A DNA stretch of 64,000 nucleotides from Cylindrotheca closterium. Lineage: Eukaryota; Bacillariophyta; Bacillariophyceae; Bacillariales; Bacillariaceae. Shown piece by piece: positions 30,391 to 40,870 of this stretch. The position numbers and the translations under genes are program-made. The stretch covers positions 1-64,000 of the forward strand of contig CAKOGP040002025.1 of the NCBI GenBank assembly GCA_933822405.4, in the 5' to 3' direction. The notes beneath the pieces were generated by a model. The model was not told the DNA's origin, made no database searches, and was given only the letters and a program-made list of their open reading frames with translations. Each line of letters starts with the position of its first letter. Position 1 is the stretch's first letter.

Positions 30391-31225
30391 TTGAAAGAGT
30401 GTTCACGTGGTGTGGTATTTTATTAATAGCGAGAGATGCGCAAACTTTTTGTTGAGTGTTTTTATAATTTTGTGAGAATTTTTCGTTCAGTTTTTGCGAG
30501 ACCCCGCGGGAATGGGTATGATATCTGCCGTTTAACGGTTCGTTACTCCGTCAATCCTACTTTGGATCTTGGGCAGAAGAAATTTGGCGAGTCGTGGTAC
30601 GATTCGTGCGCTTTTGACTGGGATAGAAACCACTATATATGGCACAGTTTGTATACTCCTATAAAAAGGCACGATCAATTGTTGCGAGAGCTTGTAGATT
30701 TGGATATTGTGTGACACCAAGCAATCATGAGGTTTTCTAGGGAACTACAGTACACGTACTAGTACTGAAGGAGGAGCAGCATCAGGCCGGCTGTCTTCTT
30801 CTTGCAACTTTCTTTAAAATAAGGTGATTGATCATGATTCATTCAAAGATTGATTACCTCATTGGACTATTTTTAAAAAAGATGAGGAAAGCAGGTTGTG
30901 ATAAAGTTTCAAATATATCTATAGTTGGTTTCAATGCCCTTTGACTCCAGTTGTCTTGTGGACAGTGACAATGCTACTGGTATTATTGTTTATCGTTTGA
31001 ATGCCCCCAAAGTGTTATCGAAGCGGGGATCTCCCTTCCCTCAAAGAAAAGAAATATTTTCTTTAGATCGCGGACAAAATATGTTTGTTGCGACATATAT
31101 ATTCTTTCCATGCAGACGCGTCAAGAAGCTTTACCTCATATATAATGTGAACAAGTTTCTACAGTATCAAACAGGAGCAACAAGAGAAGCAGAAGAATCT
31201 TCGATGGATCAAAAGACGACAGAAG
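30391..31225. other. Intergenic, no convincing gene
   Basis: A 92-codon plus-strand frame at 30436 begins with ATG but has no recognisable features. Otherwise nothing. Confidence 0.45.
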
Positions 31226-32638
31226 ATGGTAGTGAATATTCCAACTGCAAAAGACGTTATCATTGGCAAAGGACGTGATCATGGTCATGATCAGCATCCT
31301 GGAAATCAGTACTGGATACATCTGATGAGAGAAAGATTGGAACATTACGACGAAGCGAACGAAGTGCGTATGTCAGTGTCGATCTACAAGCGAGTGCAAG
31401 AGACTGGTGCGCGTTTCTTGAAGTGTGATGACAACGGCGATTATTTTGAGTTAACAGACGAAGCTGCCAATCGCAAAACCTTGCAATGCTTAGTCGACAT
31501 GAACCATCAACGAACATACGCAAGAGGAGTGTCACCATTTTTTGTCAACAATTGGACCAATACGAAGGTTGATGGGCTATGTAGTACACTCCGGACAACA
31601 ACATCGACTTTGAAAAATTTGTCTGTCAAGTTCTCTGCCACTGCAAATTTCGCAAAACTGGTGGGAGCCTTGAAGGAAAACCAGTCGCTCAAGAAATTAT
31701 CTGTGAACTTGACTATTTGCAAAGACTTTTCTTCCACCGAAGCCATGGTTTCTATGCTCTGTATGGCAGCTTCCAACCATCCAGAGATTTCAAGTCTGAC
31801 AATCAAGGTTCCAGTAGCATTGGGGAAGACTTCAACGAAAGCCATTGTTGATCTGATTCGCGTTTCCACCACACTCCATGAATTGCGAGTTGTAGGTAAT
31901 TCATCGTTGTCCACTGCTATTGCTCTACAACGTTATAATCGTGATGATGGCTCCTCGAAGAAGCGCATGAAGGTGTTGGAACAGAATCTCATGAATTCGT
32001 TGGTACAGCAGAACCATCACTTGAAGATTCTGGCCATTCCACACCGCATTGCTGGTGGGCACATTAGATTCATTGATTTTCTAAATTTTGTCTGGAACAA
32101 TCCCCGGTTGGAATGTGTGAGTATCTTGGGCATGGAGGACATGACGGATGACGACATCAAGATGATGACCAACCTGCCCCGTCGCAACACGCCATTGGTT
32201 TGGAAAGTCGATTCGAGAATGGCCCATCGTTGCCAAGACTTTTTATGTCAACTATTAAAAGCTCATCCGGAAATCTTGGTCAAGCCAGCAGGCGCCACTG
32301 GTGTCCGTAAAAGAAATGCCCTGCCTCCAAAGGTACAATTTTGGGTGGATTTCCGTCGGGAGGGTCGCTATCTTTTGCAACGACCTGACCTTCCCTTGCC
32401 CGCATGGCCCCGTGTACTGCTTGCACGCGGTGCGAAGCCGGGTAGGATTTACGAGTTTTTGAGGCATGGTCCATTCTTTGCAGGACGTGGTGTGGGCTTT
32501 GTACAAGACAACCACAACCACGAACCCCCAGTACCAGCACCAGTACCACCAAAGAAGAAGAAGGAGATCCACAACTCAAGAAAGAGAAAGTTCGACGAGA
32601 TGAATGCAAAGGTTATTGATGCGATGGATCAGGACTAG
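31226..32638 (+). CDS. DUF6824-domain protein with LRR-like middle region
   Basis: 470 residues, intronless. Residues 8-100 match the stramenopile DUF6824 pattern: DVIIGKGRDHGHDQHPGNQY, then a basic helix and GARFLKCDDNGDYFELTDEA. The middle (about 120-330) has irregular LRR-like strands (TLKNLSVKF, SLKKLSVNL, EISSLTIKV, TLHELRVVG, HLKILAIPH, RLECVSILG). The C-terminus is Pro-rich and ends in a basic cluster KKKKEIHNSRKRK that may be a nuclear localisation signal. DUF6824 is abundant in diatoms with no established biochemistry; DNA binding has been suggested by its basic nature only. Role unknown. Confidence 0.8.
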   Translation: MVVNIPTAKDVIIGKGRDHGHDQHPGNQYWIHLMRERLEHYDEANEVRMSVSIYKRVQETGARFLKCDDNGDYFELTDEAANRKTLQCLVDMNHQRTYARGVSPFFVNNWTNTKVDGLCSTLRTTTSTLKNLSVKFSATANFAKLVGALKENQSLKKLSVNLTICKDFSSTEAMVSMLCMAASNHPEISSLTIKVPVALGKTSTKAIVDLIRVSTTLHELRVVGNSSLSTAIALQRYNRDDGSSKKRMKVLEQNLMNSLVQQNHHLKILAIPHRIAGGHIRFIDFLNFVWNNPRLECVSILGMEDMTDDDIKMMTNLPRRNTPLVWKVDSRMAHRCQDFLCQLLKAHPEILVKPAGATGVRKRNALPPKVQFWVDFRREGRYLLQRPDLPLPAWPRVLLARGAKPGRIYEFLRHGPFFAGRGVGFVQDNHNHEPPVPAPVPPKKKKEIHNSRKRKFDEMNAKVIDAMDQD

Positions 32639-32920
32639 GAGCATCAGGATTAGTTCCATGCCATCACTCTATGTTTGATTACAAAAGCTTTCGTCTGTTG
32701 TGTACTACCGGTATACCATACAGTATTTGGTACTATTGTGTGATAGTACTGAAACAAGGCTTTGTCGTTCATCATATATGAATATATCTTCGCGCCCAAC
32801 ACATCCCTCTACTTCGTTTCTCCATTAGTCGCATTCCAGACACCACAACCATAACCACGGAACCAATTTCGTCACTCACACTACAACCATAACAGGGACA
32901 ACTTCTGTCGTTCCTGCGCC

Positions 32921-35900
32921 ATGGAAACCATCGATCTTACTTCCAACTATAACAACAATGCAGCCAAAGTAACTCCTCCTCAGCCCAAAGCACCTCCTCC
33001 TCCACCACCCGAAGATCAAACAGGCGGCGTTGGTCAGACCATTGACACCTTTGCCAGCTACAATCCCACAGCATTGCCAAACGAAATTGTGGAAGCATTG
33101 AATGCTGCTCACACGAATACACCGTTTACATTGCAGAAAACGGCACATCCTGAAATTATTGAACTCTCCGATGACGACGACGACAGCGACAACGAGGAGA
33201 ATGAAAGTAACAATGACAATGACCATAAAACAAAAAAAAACGGCAGCAAAAATGATAGCCAACCTCAACGTCTCGAGCTAACCTGTCCTTCCCATACGTC
33301 TTTGGCTTGTGAATCTGCATTGCTTTCCAGTGTCCGAGCTCCGCAAGTCCCCCTTGCGACCGCCGAATGTTTGTTGGAATTGGCCCAAAAGGGCGCTCTG
33401 TCGCCACTCCAGTTGGAATCCGTCCTGTTGGCCATTCAACGGCACAATCGCAAGTTGGACCAAATGCGAGCCGGTTTTTTCATTGGGGATGGCGCCGGAG
33501 TGGGCAAGGGCCGACAGATTGCGGCCATACTGCGAGACTCCTTTTGCCGCCAGGGGCATACCCGTCGTCATGTGTGGTTGTCCGTCTCCCAAGAATTGGT
33601 CCAAGACGCCCGCCGCGATTTGACGGACATTGCCTGTTATGCAGAAGTCCACGATGGTACCCAATTTCTCAATCGCAAACATGGTCTGGGGATTTCTGAC
33701 AAGGGTGTCTTCTTTTGTACTTACCAACTATTAGTGAGTCAATCTCGCATTGATGAAATTGTCAATTGGTGTGCCGGCATTAGTGCCATTACCAAAAAAG
33801 CAGACCGCCCGCGACTAGAACAGGAATTCAATGGTTGCATTGTGTTTGACGAAGCTCACAAGGCCAAAAACCTAAATCAAGATACAAGGACGGCCAAATT
33901 GGTCATTCGACTCCAACGACGATTGCCCAATGCCCGAGTCGTTTATTGCAGTGCCACGGGGGTGAGCGATGTTGGTCACATGGTGTATGCCGAACGATTG
34001 GGATTGTGGAAGACCCATGCCAGTCAAGCCAACTTTTCCCTCTTTGAATCCTTTTCGAGTTTTCAAAAGACACTGGAACAACGAGGTCTTGGTAGTCTCG
34101 AGATGCTTGCGCTAGAAATGAAACAAGTTGGCTGCTTCATGGCCCGAACACTCTCCTGGGATGGCGCTGAATTTGAAACCTTTCGAATATCCTTGGATCC
34201 CGAACAACAAAGGGTCTATGATCTCTGTGTGAATTGGTGGATTGATGTCAAGAGAGAACTCCAAGAAATTTGCGATTCGCCCCACATGCGAGCAAATCCA
34301 CCTGGTCGGACCTTGTGGGGGACCTTTTGGTCGGCTCATCAACGATTCTTCAAGGAGTTGACCATTTGCTGCAAGATTCCACAATTGGCAAAGGATGCCA
34401 AAAAGATGGTGGCCCAGGGAAATTGTGTCATTTTTGGACTGCAAACCACGGGGGACGCGAGTATGCAAAACATTTTGGCAAATGGGGGCCATTTGCAAGA
34501 GTTTTCCACTCTTATTTCGAGTGCGCAAAATATCATGAGCAATTTTTTAATGTCTCATTTTCTAGTGGCACCACTGCCCATAGAAGCTCCAAACTTGCCA
34601 GAGGAACCAGGGGTAAATGCGTCCCAATACGATCGGGAACTCTACTTGTTGATGAAAGCACGAGCAGATGCCATTGTCAACATGCCTTCACCCGCCATTG
34701 TTCCCGAATTTGTGGCCAAACGGGATGCATTGCTAGCCAGAATTGATTCGATTCCACTCCCACCCAATCCATTGGATGACTTGATTGATCGACTGGGAGG
34801 AGTGGACCAAGTCAGTGAAATGACGGGACGACCCGGACGCATTGTGCGCAAATCCGGCAGCTTTTGCTATGCCAAGCGAGCTTCCGGTGATCCCAATGAT
34901 CGCGTCAATCTAGTCGAGAAACGTGATTTTATGGACGGCAAGAAACCTTACGCCATTATCAGTGATGCCGCAAGTACAGGAATTAGTCTCCACGCGGCTC
35001 GGGGTAGCAAGGCGAGTCACAAGAGAAGGATTCACTATACCATTGAACTCCCATGGTCGGCAGACAAGGCGGTCCAACAACTAGGAAGAAGTCATCGAAG
35101 TGCCCAAGAGAGTGCGCCAAACTACAAATTGGTAGTGACGGATTTAGGTGGTGAAAGTCGATTTGCGGCCGCCGTGTCCAAGCGCATGGCCAGTTTGGGA
35201 GCCTTGACTAAGGGAGATCGCCGTGCAGCGACTGGATCAGATATGCTGTCGGACTTTGATTTGGATAGTCGCTATGGACAAAAGGCCATGAAACGATTCT
35301 ATCGGGCATTGTCCATAGCCAAAGAGAATCGAGGTGAGAACAATCCCGAGACCGCCATTTATCCTTCTCGAAGTTCGCAAGAAATCTTGGACAAGTTTGC
35401 GGTCGATGGAATCAAAGCCAAGAACACGGTTGCATTGGGATTACCAGAAGTTCCCATCACCAGACGTTTGGCCATTCTGTCGCTCGTTTGTCAAGACTTG
35501 GAAGATGTCGGTATTTCCATGACCAACAAGACTGGCGATGTCAAGACTTTTTTGAATAGGATCTTTGGGTTGCCAGTACTTCGGCAAAACCTAATATTCT
35601 CCTTGTTCATGTCGACATTGGAAGATGTCATTGGTGAGGCCAAATTGACGGGAGAGTTTGAGGGAAGCGCAGAAGATATTAAGGCAACCACCATTGAGAT
35701 TGCTGAAGAACGAGTTGTGGCGACTGATCCATCTTGTGGTGCCGAGACCAAGCTAATCACGTTAATTCTCGATCGAGGCATCTCCTTTGCCATGGTCTGT
35801 GAAATGGCAAAGGAAGAGGCTATGAAGATTGAGCATCCGATTGAGGCTATAGATGAGGAGAAGGCACAAGAAGATCATGTGGATGAAGCGGACGAGGGAA

Positions 35901-36847
35901 ACAGTGATGATGACGATGATGAAGACGAATGGTTATCGACAAGAATAGAAGATGACAGAATATGCGAAGCTGGATTCTATTTTTCAAAGAAGAAGATTGC
36001 CGGAAGGCATCTTGTGATGTTTGCTAAACCGAAATTTCCAACCACATCCTTCAAAAGTGAAGCCGAAGCCAGGGACACGGATCCGTTGGGATTGATGATT
36101 ATCACAAGGCCCAACACTGGAACCAATCCATGTGAAATGAAGACTCGTGACTTGCGTCAAAAGTATCACCTCGTATTGGGTTGCGAAGCACTCCGAAAAG
36201 AACTAGACAAGCAAGATGCTGCAGAACAAGCACAAACTGAGAATGCACCGAATTCGCTAACTGATGTAGTAAAGCAAGCCAATCGGAATGTTGGTTTCCA
36301 ATGGGAATTGGCATTCGATGATTCCAATCATTTTGAACACAAGAATGGATTGGCTCCAAGACGTTCGGAGCTAGGGCTTGTCACTGGTGCCGTGCTGCAT
36401 GTGCTCCGCACGCTCGAAAAAGTTGTCATCTTCAAAGGTAAAAGCGAAAAGACGCTAAAGGTAATGAGAGCTGAGGTAGAAACATCTCCAAAGTCTACCC
36501 ATCGATTGGTAGGGGTTTGCTTTCCTCTTGATGATGAATCCATGAAACGATTGGATACCGAGATGGACGACCTCCGGAAGAAACATCTTGCGATAGGCAA
36601 GGTTTTTCACGATGAAGCGATTGGTAAAGTCTGCCAAAAGAGCAAGGAATGGGCAACAACCGAGCCAAAGACGATGAGGAGCTTCTTTCAAGTGGTACCC
36701 AAACGTCCCGCTGGCTCCTTAGCGAACGTTCCGATTAAGCTGCCAGCTCCCAGTGGCAAAGGAAAGCGATCTCCCGAGCAGAGATTGAAACCCGTCGTGC
36801 CAAAGAAGAAACCCAAGGCTATCACAGCTTTCTTCTCCAAAAAGTAG
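32921..36847 (+). CDS. SBNO: Strawberry notch (SBNO)-like DExH helicase-family protein
   Basis: 1308 residues, intronless, ATG at 32921. Walker A is in FFIGDGAGVGKGRQIA (about residue 188) and the Walker B/DEAH box in CIVFDEAHKAKNLN. YCSATGVSDVGHM matches motif III, and the C-terminal helicase half shows TGISLHAARG and ELPWSADKAVQQLGRSHRS, diagnostic of the SBNO family (helicase C-terminal 'SBNO alpha/beta'). The N-terminus has Pro-rich and Asp/Glu-rich low-complexity segments (PPPPPPED, ELSDDDDDSDNEEN). The C-terminus carries two motifs resembling PCNA-binding PIP boxes, PKTMRSFFQVV and, at the very end, PKAITAFFSKK. Animal SBNO proteins act in nuclear gene regulation; the PIP-like ends here point to replication or repair (inference). 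Confidence 0.9.
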   Translation: METIDLTSNYNNNAAKVTPPQPKAPPPPPPEDQTGGVGQTIDTFASYNPTALPNEIVEALNAAHTNTPFTLQKTAHPEIIELSDDDDDSDNEENESNNDNDHKTKKNGSKNDSQPQRLELTCPSHTSLACESALLSSVRAPQVPLATAECLLELAQKGALSPLQLESVLLAIQRHNRKLDQMRAGFFIGDGAGVGKGRQIAAILRDSFCRQGHTRRHVWLSVSQELVQDARRDLTDIACYAEVHDGTQFLNRKHGLGISDKGVFFCTYQLLVSQSRIDEIVNWCAGISAITKKADRPRLEQEFNGCIVFDEAHKAKNLNQDTRTAKLVIRLQRRLPNARVVYCSATGVSDVGHMVYAERLGLWKTHASQANFSLFESFSSFQKTLEQRGLGSLEMLALEMKQVGCFMARTLSWDGAEFETFRISLDPEQQRVYDLCVNWWIDVKRELQEICDSPHMRANPPGRTLWGTFWSAHQRFFKELTICCKIPQLAKDAKKMVAQGNCVIFGLQTTGDASMQNILANGGHLQEFSTLISSAQNIMSNFLMSHFLVAPLPIEAPNLPEEPGVNASQYDRELYLLMKARADAIVNMPSPAIVPEFVAKRDALLARIDSIPLPPNPLDDLIDRLGGVDQVSEMTGRPGRIVRKSGSFCYAKRASGDPNDRVNLVEKRDFMDGKKPYAIISDAASTGISLHAARGSKASHKRRIHYTIELPWSADKAVQQLGRSHRSAQESAPNYKLVVTDLGGESRFAAAVSKRMASLGALTKGDRRAATGSDMLSDFDLDSRYGQKAMKRFYRALSIAKENRGENNPETAIYPSRSSQEILDKFAVDGIKAKNTVALGLPEVPITRRLAILSLVCQDLEDVGISMTNKTGDVKTFLNRIFGLPVLRQNLIFSLFMSTLEDVIGEAKLTGEFEGSAEDIKATTIEIAEERVVATDPSCGAETKLITLILDRGISFAMVCEMAKEEAMKIEHPIEAIDEEKAQEDHVDEADEGNSDDDDDEDEWLSTRIEDDRICEAGFYFSKKKIAGRHLVMFAKPKFPTTSFKSEAEARDTDPLGLMIITRPNTGTNPCEMKTRDLRQKYHLVLGCEALRKELDKQDAAEQAQTENAPNSLTDVVKQANRNVGFQWELAFDDSNHFEHKNGLAPRRSELGLVTGAVLHVLRTLEKVVIFKGKSEKTLKVMRAEVETSPKSTHRLVGVCFPLDDESMKRLDTEMDDLRKKHLAIGKVFHDEAIGKVCQKSKEWATTEPKTMRSFFQVVPKRPAGSLANVPIKLPAPSGKGKRSPEQRLKPVVPKKKPKAITAFFSKK

Positions 36848-36912
36848 AATCATGGATTGGGAGATAGCATCAATACTGGTCCTGTGCTCCTCTTGAAGCT
36901 TTTTTCACGCGA

Positions 36913-38407
36913 CTAGTCTACGTTCTTATCGGCTGATGCTCGTTGACAGGATTCCAAGAATTGCGAAGTCCCCTTCTCAAAGCCCCGATACCACTTCCAC
37001 GGCCATGCTTTTGGAGGAGGTTCCTTCCCGTACAGATAATTCCATTCAAACAGCCTCCCAGCCAGTCTAGCAAAGGAAGTCTTGTAATATTGAAACCCGA
37101 CCGTCTTTGGATGCTTGCGTGGAGCACGGCGAAGGTCTCCCGCGGTCCAGTTCCCAGCAATAAATTCTTCGGCTAGAACATCATCGGATGGAATGTTGTC
37201 ACAGGGTCGTACATGAGGATGCGAAAAGGCCCATCGCTCCATGGCAAACCGACCAAGCCCAAGATGATTGGGGGATTGATCAATTGGCCGAAGACAAAGA
37301 TATGCTTCTTCGTACTGTTTGGTGCTATGATTCAATGTCGTATCGTACATTGTCTGCAGCAAATTTGGATACTCCATGGGAGACTTGAGACGTGATATGT
37401 AGGAACTACGGTGATTCATGGATGAGACAATGAGAAGGAAGCAAGACGAGTGCATGTACCATGAACACATTTCAACTATATGCACCTTTGTTTAGAACGT
37501 ACCATCTTGCGGTCCACATACTTTAATCCAAGCCATGATCGAGGGTGTTGAGGATGTTCCGATAGAAAATTGGTGAGAGAGTAGATTCCAAAAACTCTAC
37601 AGTTGTTTGCGGTTCTTACTTTGCACTTCCGTGATATTGTGGAATCATCTGGAATAAACTAGTACAAATGTTGCACATTCGAGGTTTTGCTTTCATTTGC
37701 TGCCGACAGGACAGAGCGCATCGAGTCCCTCTCTTTCGGGCTCCTTCATTGGATAGTGACGCATGAAAGGATCCCTTGTCATGAATATACGTCACCAATG
37801 TATCGTCTTCGTTGGTCGAGGCGGTCGTTTCCAACGAGCAGTACTCCCACAATGCCTGGAGGGTATCCTCTTCATTCCCTTTTGAAAGCCTGGCTCGTTC
37901 GGTACAAGTCATTGGAGCTGTGCAATTGCTACGAAACAAGCGATCGATCGCATTCGCATGCTTGTCGGCAATCAAGGTGTAGAGCAGAGAAGCATTTGGA
38001 TCTAGCGATCTGTATTCCTCCAATTGTTCACTGATTATATTTTTCGTTTTTCGCAAATGTGTATCAGGGACAAAGACGTTGTAGAAAATCGGACCTGAAC
38101 TCAGCCGGATGATTGGTTTTGATTTCGTTAACGACTGAGGTGGTAGTTCCTGTGTTTTGGCAAATCCATCCATTGTAGCTGCCACCTGACTTATGGAAGT
38201 TCCAGTATCTGGTCGACTGGACTGCACAAAGGAAGCAATGTGTTTATTCTTGGTTGTTGCCTCGAATATTTCTTCCACAGACGAAGCCAACTTGGAATAG
38301 CGATGCCAATTCCACAAGAGAACACCAATACCAAGCGAAAAGAAGATAACGACAAAGACAACAGATGATCGTATACGACTTCGTTTTCTATGTGAATGGC
38401 TTGTCAT
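36913..38407 (-). CDS. Type II membrane protein, glycosyltransferase-like, unknown function
   Basis: Best model: exons 38407-37620 and 37405-36913 (426 residues) with a 214-bp GTAAGA...GTAG intron, joining QMIPQYHGSA|NSYISRLKSPMEYPN in phase. A basic N-terminus (SHRKRSRIRSS) precedes a membrane anchor SVVFVVIFFSLGIGVLLWNW. The lumenal part has GPIFYNVFVPD, LEEYRSLDPNASLLYTLIAD, GNEEDTLQALWEYC, TLVTYIHDKGSFHASLSNE, CNIC and GLGRFAMERWAFSHPHVRPCD, recurrent in a stramenopile protein family I believe to be Golgi enzymes; I cannot name the reaction. A mini-exon (37596-37522) between two introns is also possible in phase, but needs a 23-bp intron. Confidence 0.7.
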
Positions 38408-38597
38408 TCTGTGTCTTTGTTTTCTATGAGGTGAACATCATATCATTGCCTATCGGGTTTCCTAAAAGTCACCGCACTCAAAAATATGCTGTAGTTTCAG
38501 GTTTGCCAATTTCAAAAGTAGATTGAGCCTTTGGAAGTACCTCGCTCAGGTGCTGAAATCTGAAAAATCATCTTCATACTTCCATCAAAATCAGAAC

Positions 38598-40573
38598 ATG
38601 ACTACTTCTGAACTGTTGGAAAAAGAGTACGCGTCCACCTGGCAATGGCGCATCGACACGGATCCCGAGTTGGCAGCTGCCATGGGAATGCTAAACCGGA
38701 GAAGATCAACCCATGCCATTGATCCCCGATCCCTCTCCAGCTATCAACAACGTCTCGATTGGGTCAAGCGAGCTCTGTTGAGAGTCGAATCGATCTCTAC
38801 AGAGGGCCTTACCAAATCTGAGCTCTTGACACGAAGGCTGTACATTGAGCAACTATCAGACTATGCCAAGTACTCTGAAAAACACGAGGCCTATTTGTGT
38901 TGCATTAATCGGCTGGAAGGACCGCAAACAGATCTACCTCTATATGCTCAGTATCTTCCCATTAAGACGCAGACACAGAGAGAGTTCTACATGTCATTTT
39001 TATCGGCCATTCCTCAACAATTAGGTGAAATTCAAGAACTTTTGAAATACGGGTTGGAGAAGAAACGCACGCCTCCCCAGATCAGTCTTGGTGGAGTTGT
39101 GGAGCAAATTCGGTCGATGACTACGGCTGGATTGCAACCTTTCAAGCAGCCACTAATGGTGAAGGATGACAAAGGGAATGATTTGTTTGAACCCGACATG
39201 AAGAAATCATGTTTAGAGTTGATTGATGGTGGAGCCACTGATGCTTTCACATCCTTGGCTGATTTTCTGGAAGGAGAATACATTCCAAATCTGCGGACAG
39301 AGATCAGCGCTGCCAAGGGTTATCCCGACGGGGAGCAATACTACATAGACTGTCTGAACTTCCACACAACCACTGGCATGACACCCCAAGAAGTCCATGA
39401 CCTGGGTTTGCAAGAAGTAGCTAGAGTTCGCTCTGGAATGGAAACGGTCAAGAAGGAGGACGGCTTTGAAAATCTCCAACTAGAAGAATACTTAACGTAT
39501 CTACGAACGTCACCTATTTTCGAACCTGCATCAGCCGAAAGCTTGTTGGCAAGCTACCGAGATATTGTGGGTCAGCTGTATCCCAAGCTGCTACGACTCT
39601 TCCATCTGGATACATTGCCTCGACAGCCTCTTGATGTTACAGAGTCACCTGCTGCTTCTGCACACATGGCCCCAGCGGCATACTATCTGGCTGGCTCCAC
39701 CGATTCGAAGGCTCCTCGGCCAGGTGTATTCTATGTCAATACATCCGAGTTATCCACTCGTCGGACGTATGAAAGCCAAGCCCTTACTTTGCACGAGGGA
39801 ATCCCAGGACATCATTTGCAAGGTGCTATCCAGGGTGAGTCCACGGGTATGCCAGAGTTTCTACGCTTTGTAGAGGACAGGCAGTACTTTTCTGCCCCAG
39901 CTCGCTTTCCTTTTTACACGGGATACATTGAAGGTTGGGGACTTCATTCTGGTAAGAAAACGTTTTTTGAGATTAGAGCATGGCCGTTCTAGAATGGAAG
40001 ATGTTAGCCCTAACATATTTTGCCGTAAATCTTACAATCGCAGAGACCCTAGGGCACGAACTTGGACTGTACAAGAAACCAACCGATAAATTTGGACAGT
40101 TATCCATGGAAGCTATTCGATCATGTCGTTTGGTTGTAGACACAGGGATGCATGCACTAGGATGGAGCCAAGAACAAGCAGTCCAATACATGCTCCAAAA
40201 TACCGCAATGGGAGAGCATGATGCACGTACTGAAGTTGCCCGCTATGTGACTTGGCCTGGACAGGCAACAGCCTATAAAGTTGGGGAACGATTCATTCGA
40301 AGAATGCGAACTATGGCCGAAACTGAGTTGCTGGACGCCTTTGATCCAAGAGATTTTTACGATGTTGTCCTAAAGTGCGGAGCTGTTCCACTGTTTGTGC
40401 TGGAAGATTTGGTGAAGGAATATATCCTCGAAACCTCAAAGACTGGCAACGTACGGGAGACGACGAGTCCTGCTGGATCAACCGAGAAGCAAACAGTAGA
40501 TGACTTTGCTGCGACTATGACCTTTGCCAACTGGTGCAAGTGTTGCATCGTGCCGGGATCTTGCCAGCCCTAG
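38598..40573 (+). CDS. DUF885 metallopeptidase-like protein
   Basis: Exons 38598-39951 and 40044-40573 (627 residues). The intron is 92 bp (GTAAGA...GCAG) and restores GYIEGWGLHS|ETLGHELGLYKKP. The start is the ATG before TTSELLEKEY; the frame is open further upstream but has no ATG. The DUF885 zinc signature HEGIPGHHLQGA (HExxPGHH) is at about residue 400, and the second family block FGQLSMEAIRSCRLVVDTG-MHALGWSQEQA follows the intron. No signal peptide seen. Bacterial and protist relatives are soluble or lipoprotein zinc peptidases of poorly known substrate. The C-terminal extension ends in a Cys-rich stretch NWCKCCIVPGSC. Essential residues appear intact. Confidence 0.88.
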
Positions 40574-40870
40574 GCCTTGGTACCTGGTACACCGGTACCG
40601 GAACTTTTAGAATTGCAATGGCGTTACACGTACTCTGTTAGCCCTGATTTGAATTTTCTAAATATTTAAAATTTTCGGCGAGCGCGGCCAGCCTTCATTC
40701 CGTTGAAGATTTTTGGTCGCACACAGTAACAAAGATCGACAAAAACTTTTATGATACATTCTGATACCGGTACATACTGACCATTGTTGATGTCGAGGAT
40801 CGATTGATTGAAAGCTTCCAACTGTTTGATTCCTCTCAATCCACTACCATCACTATTACTACCAAACATC
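40574..40870. other. Intergenic promoter region
   Basis: About 300 bases between same-strand genes; nothing specific recognised. Confidence 0.4.

Noticed and set aside
37522..37619. A mini-exon model with a 23-bp intron in the minus-strand membrane protein
   Set aside because: In phase but needs an implausibly short intron. A single 214-bp intron also restores the frame.
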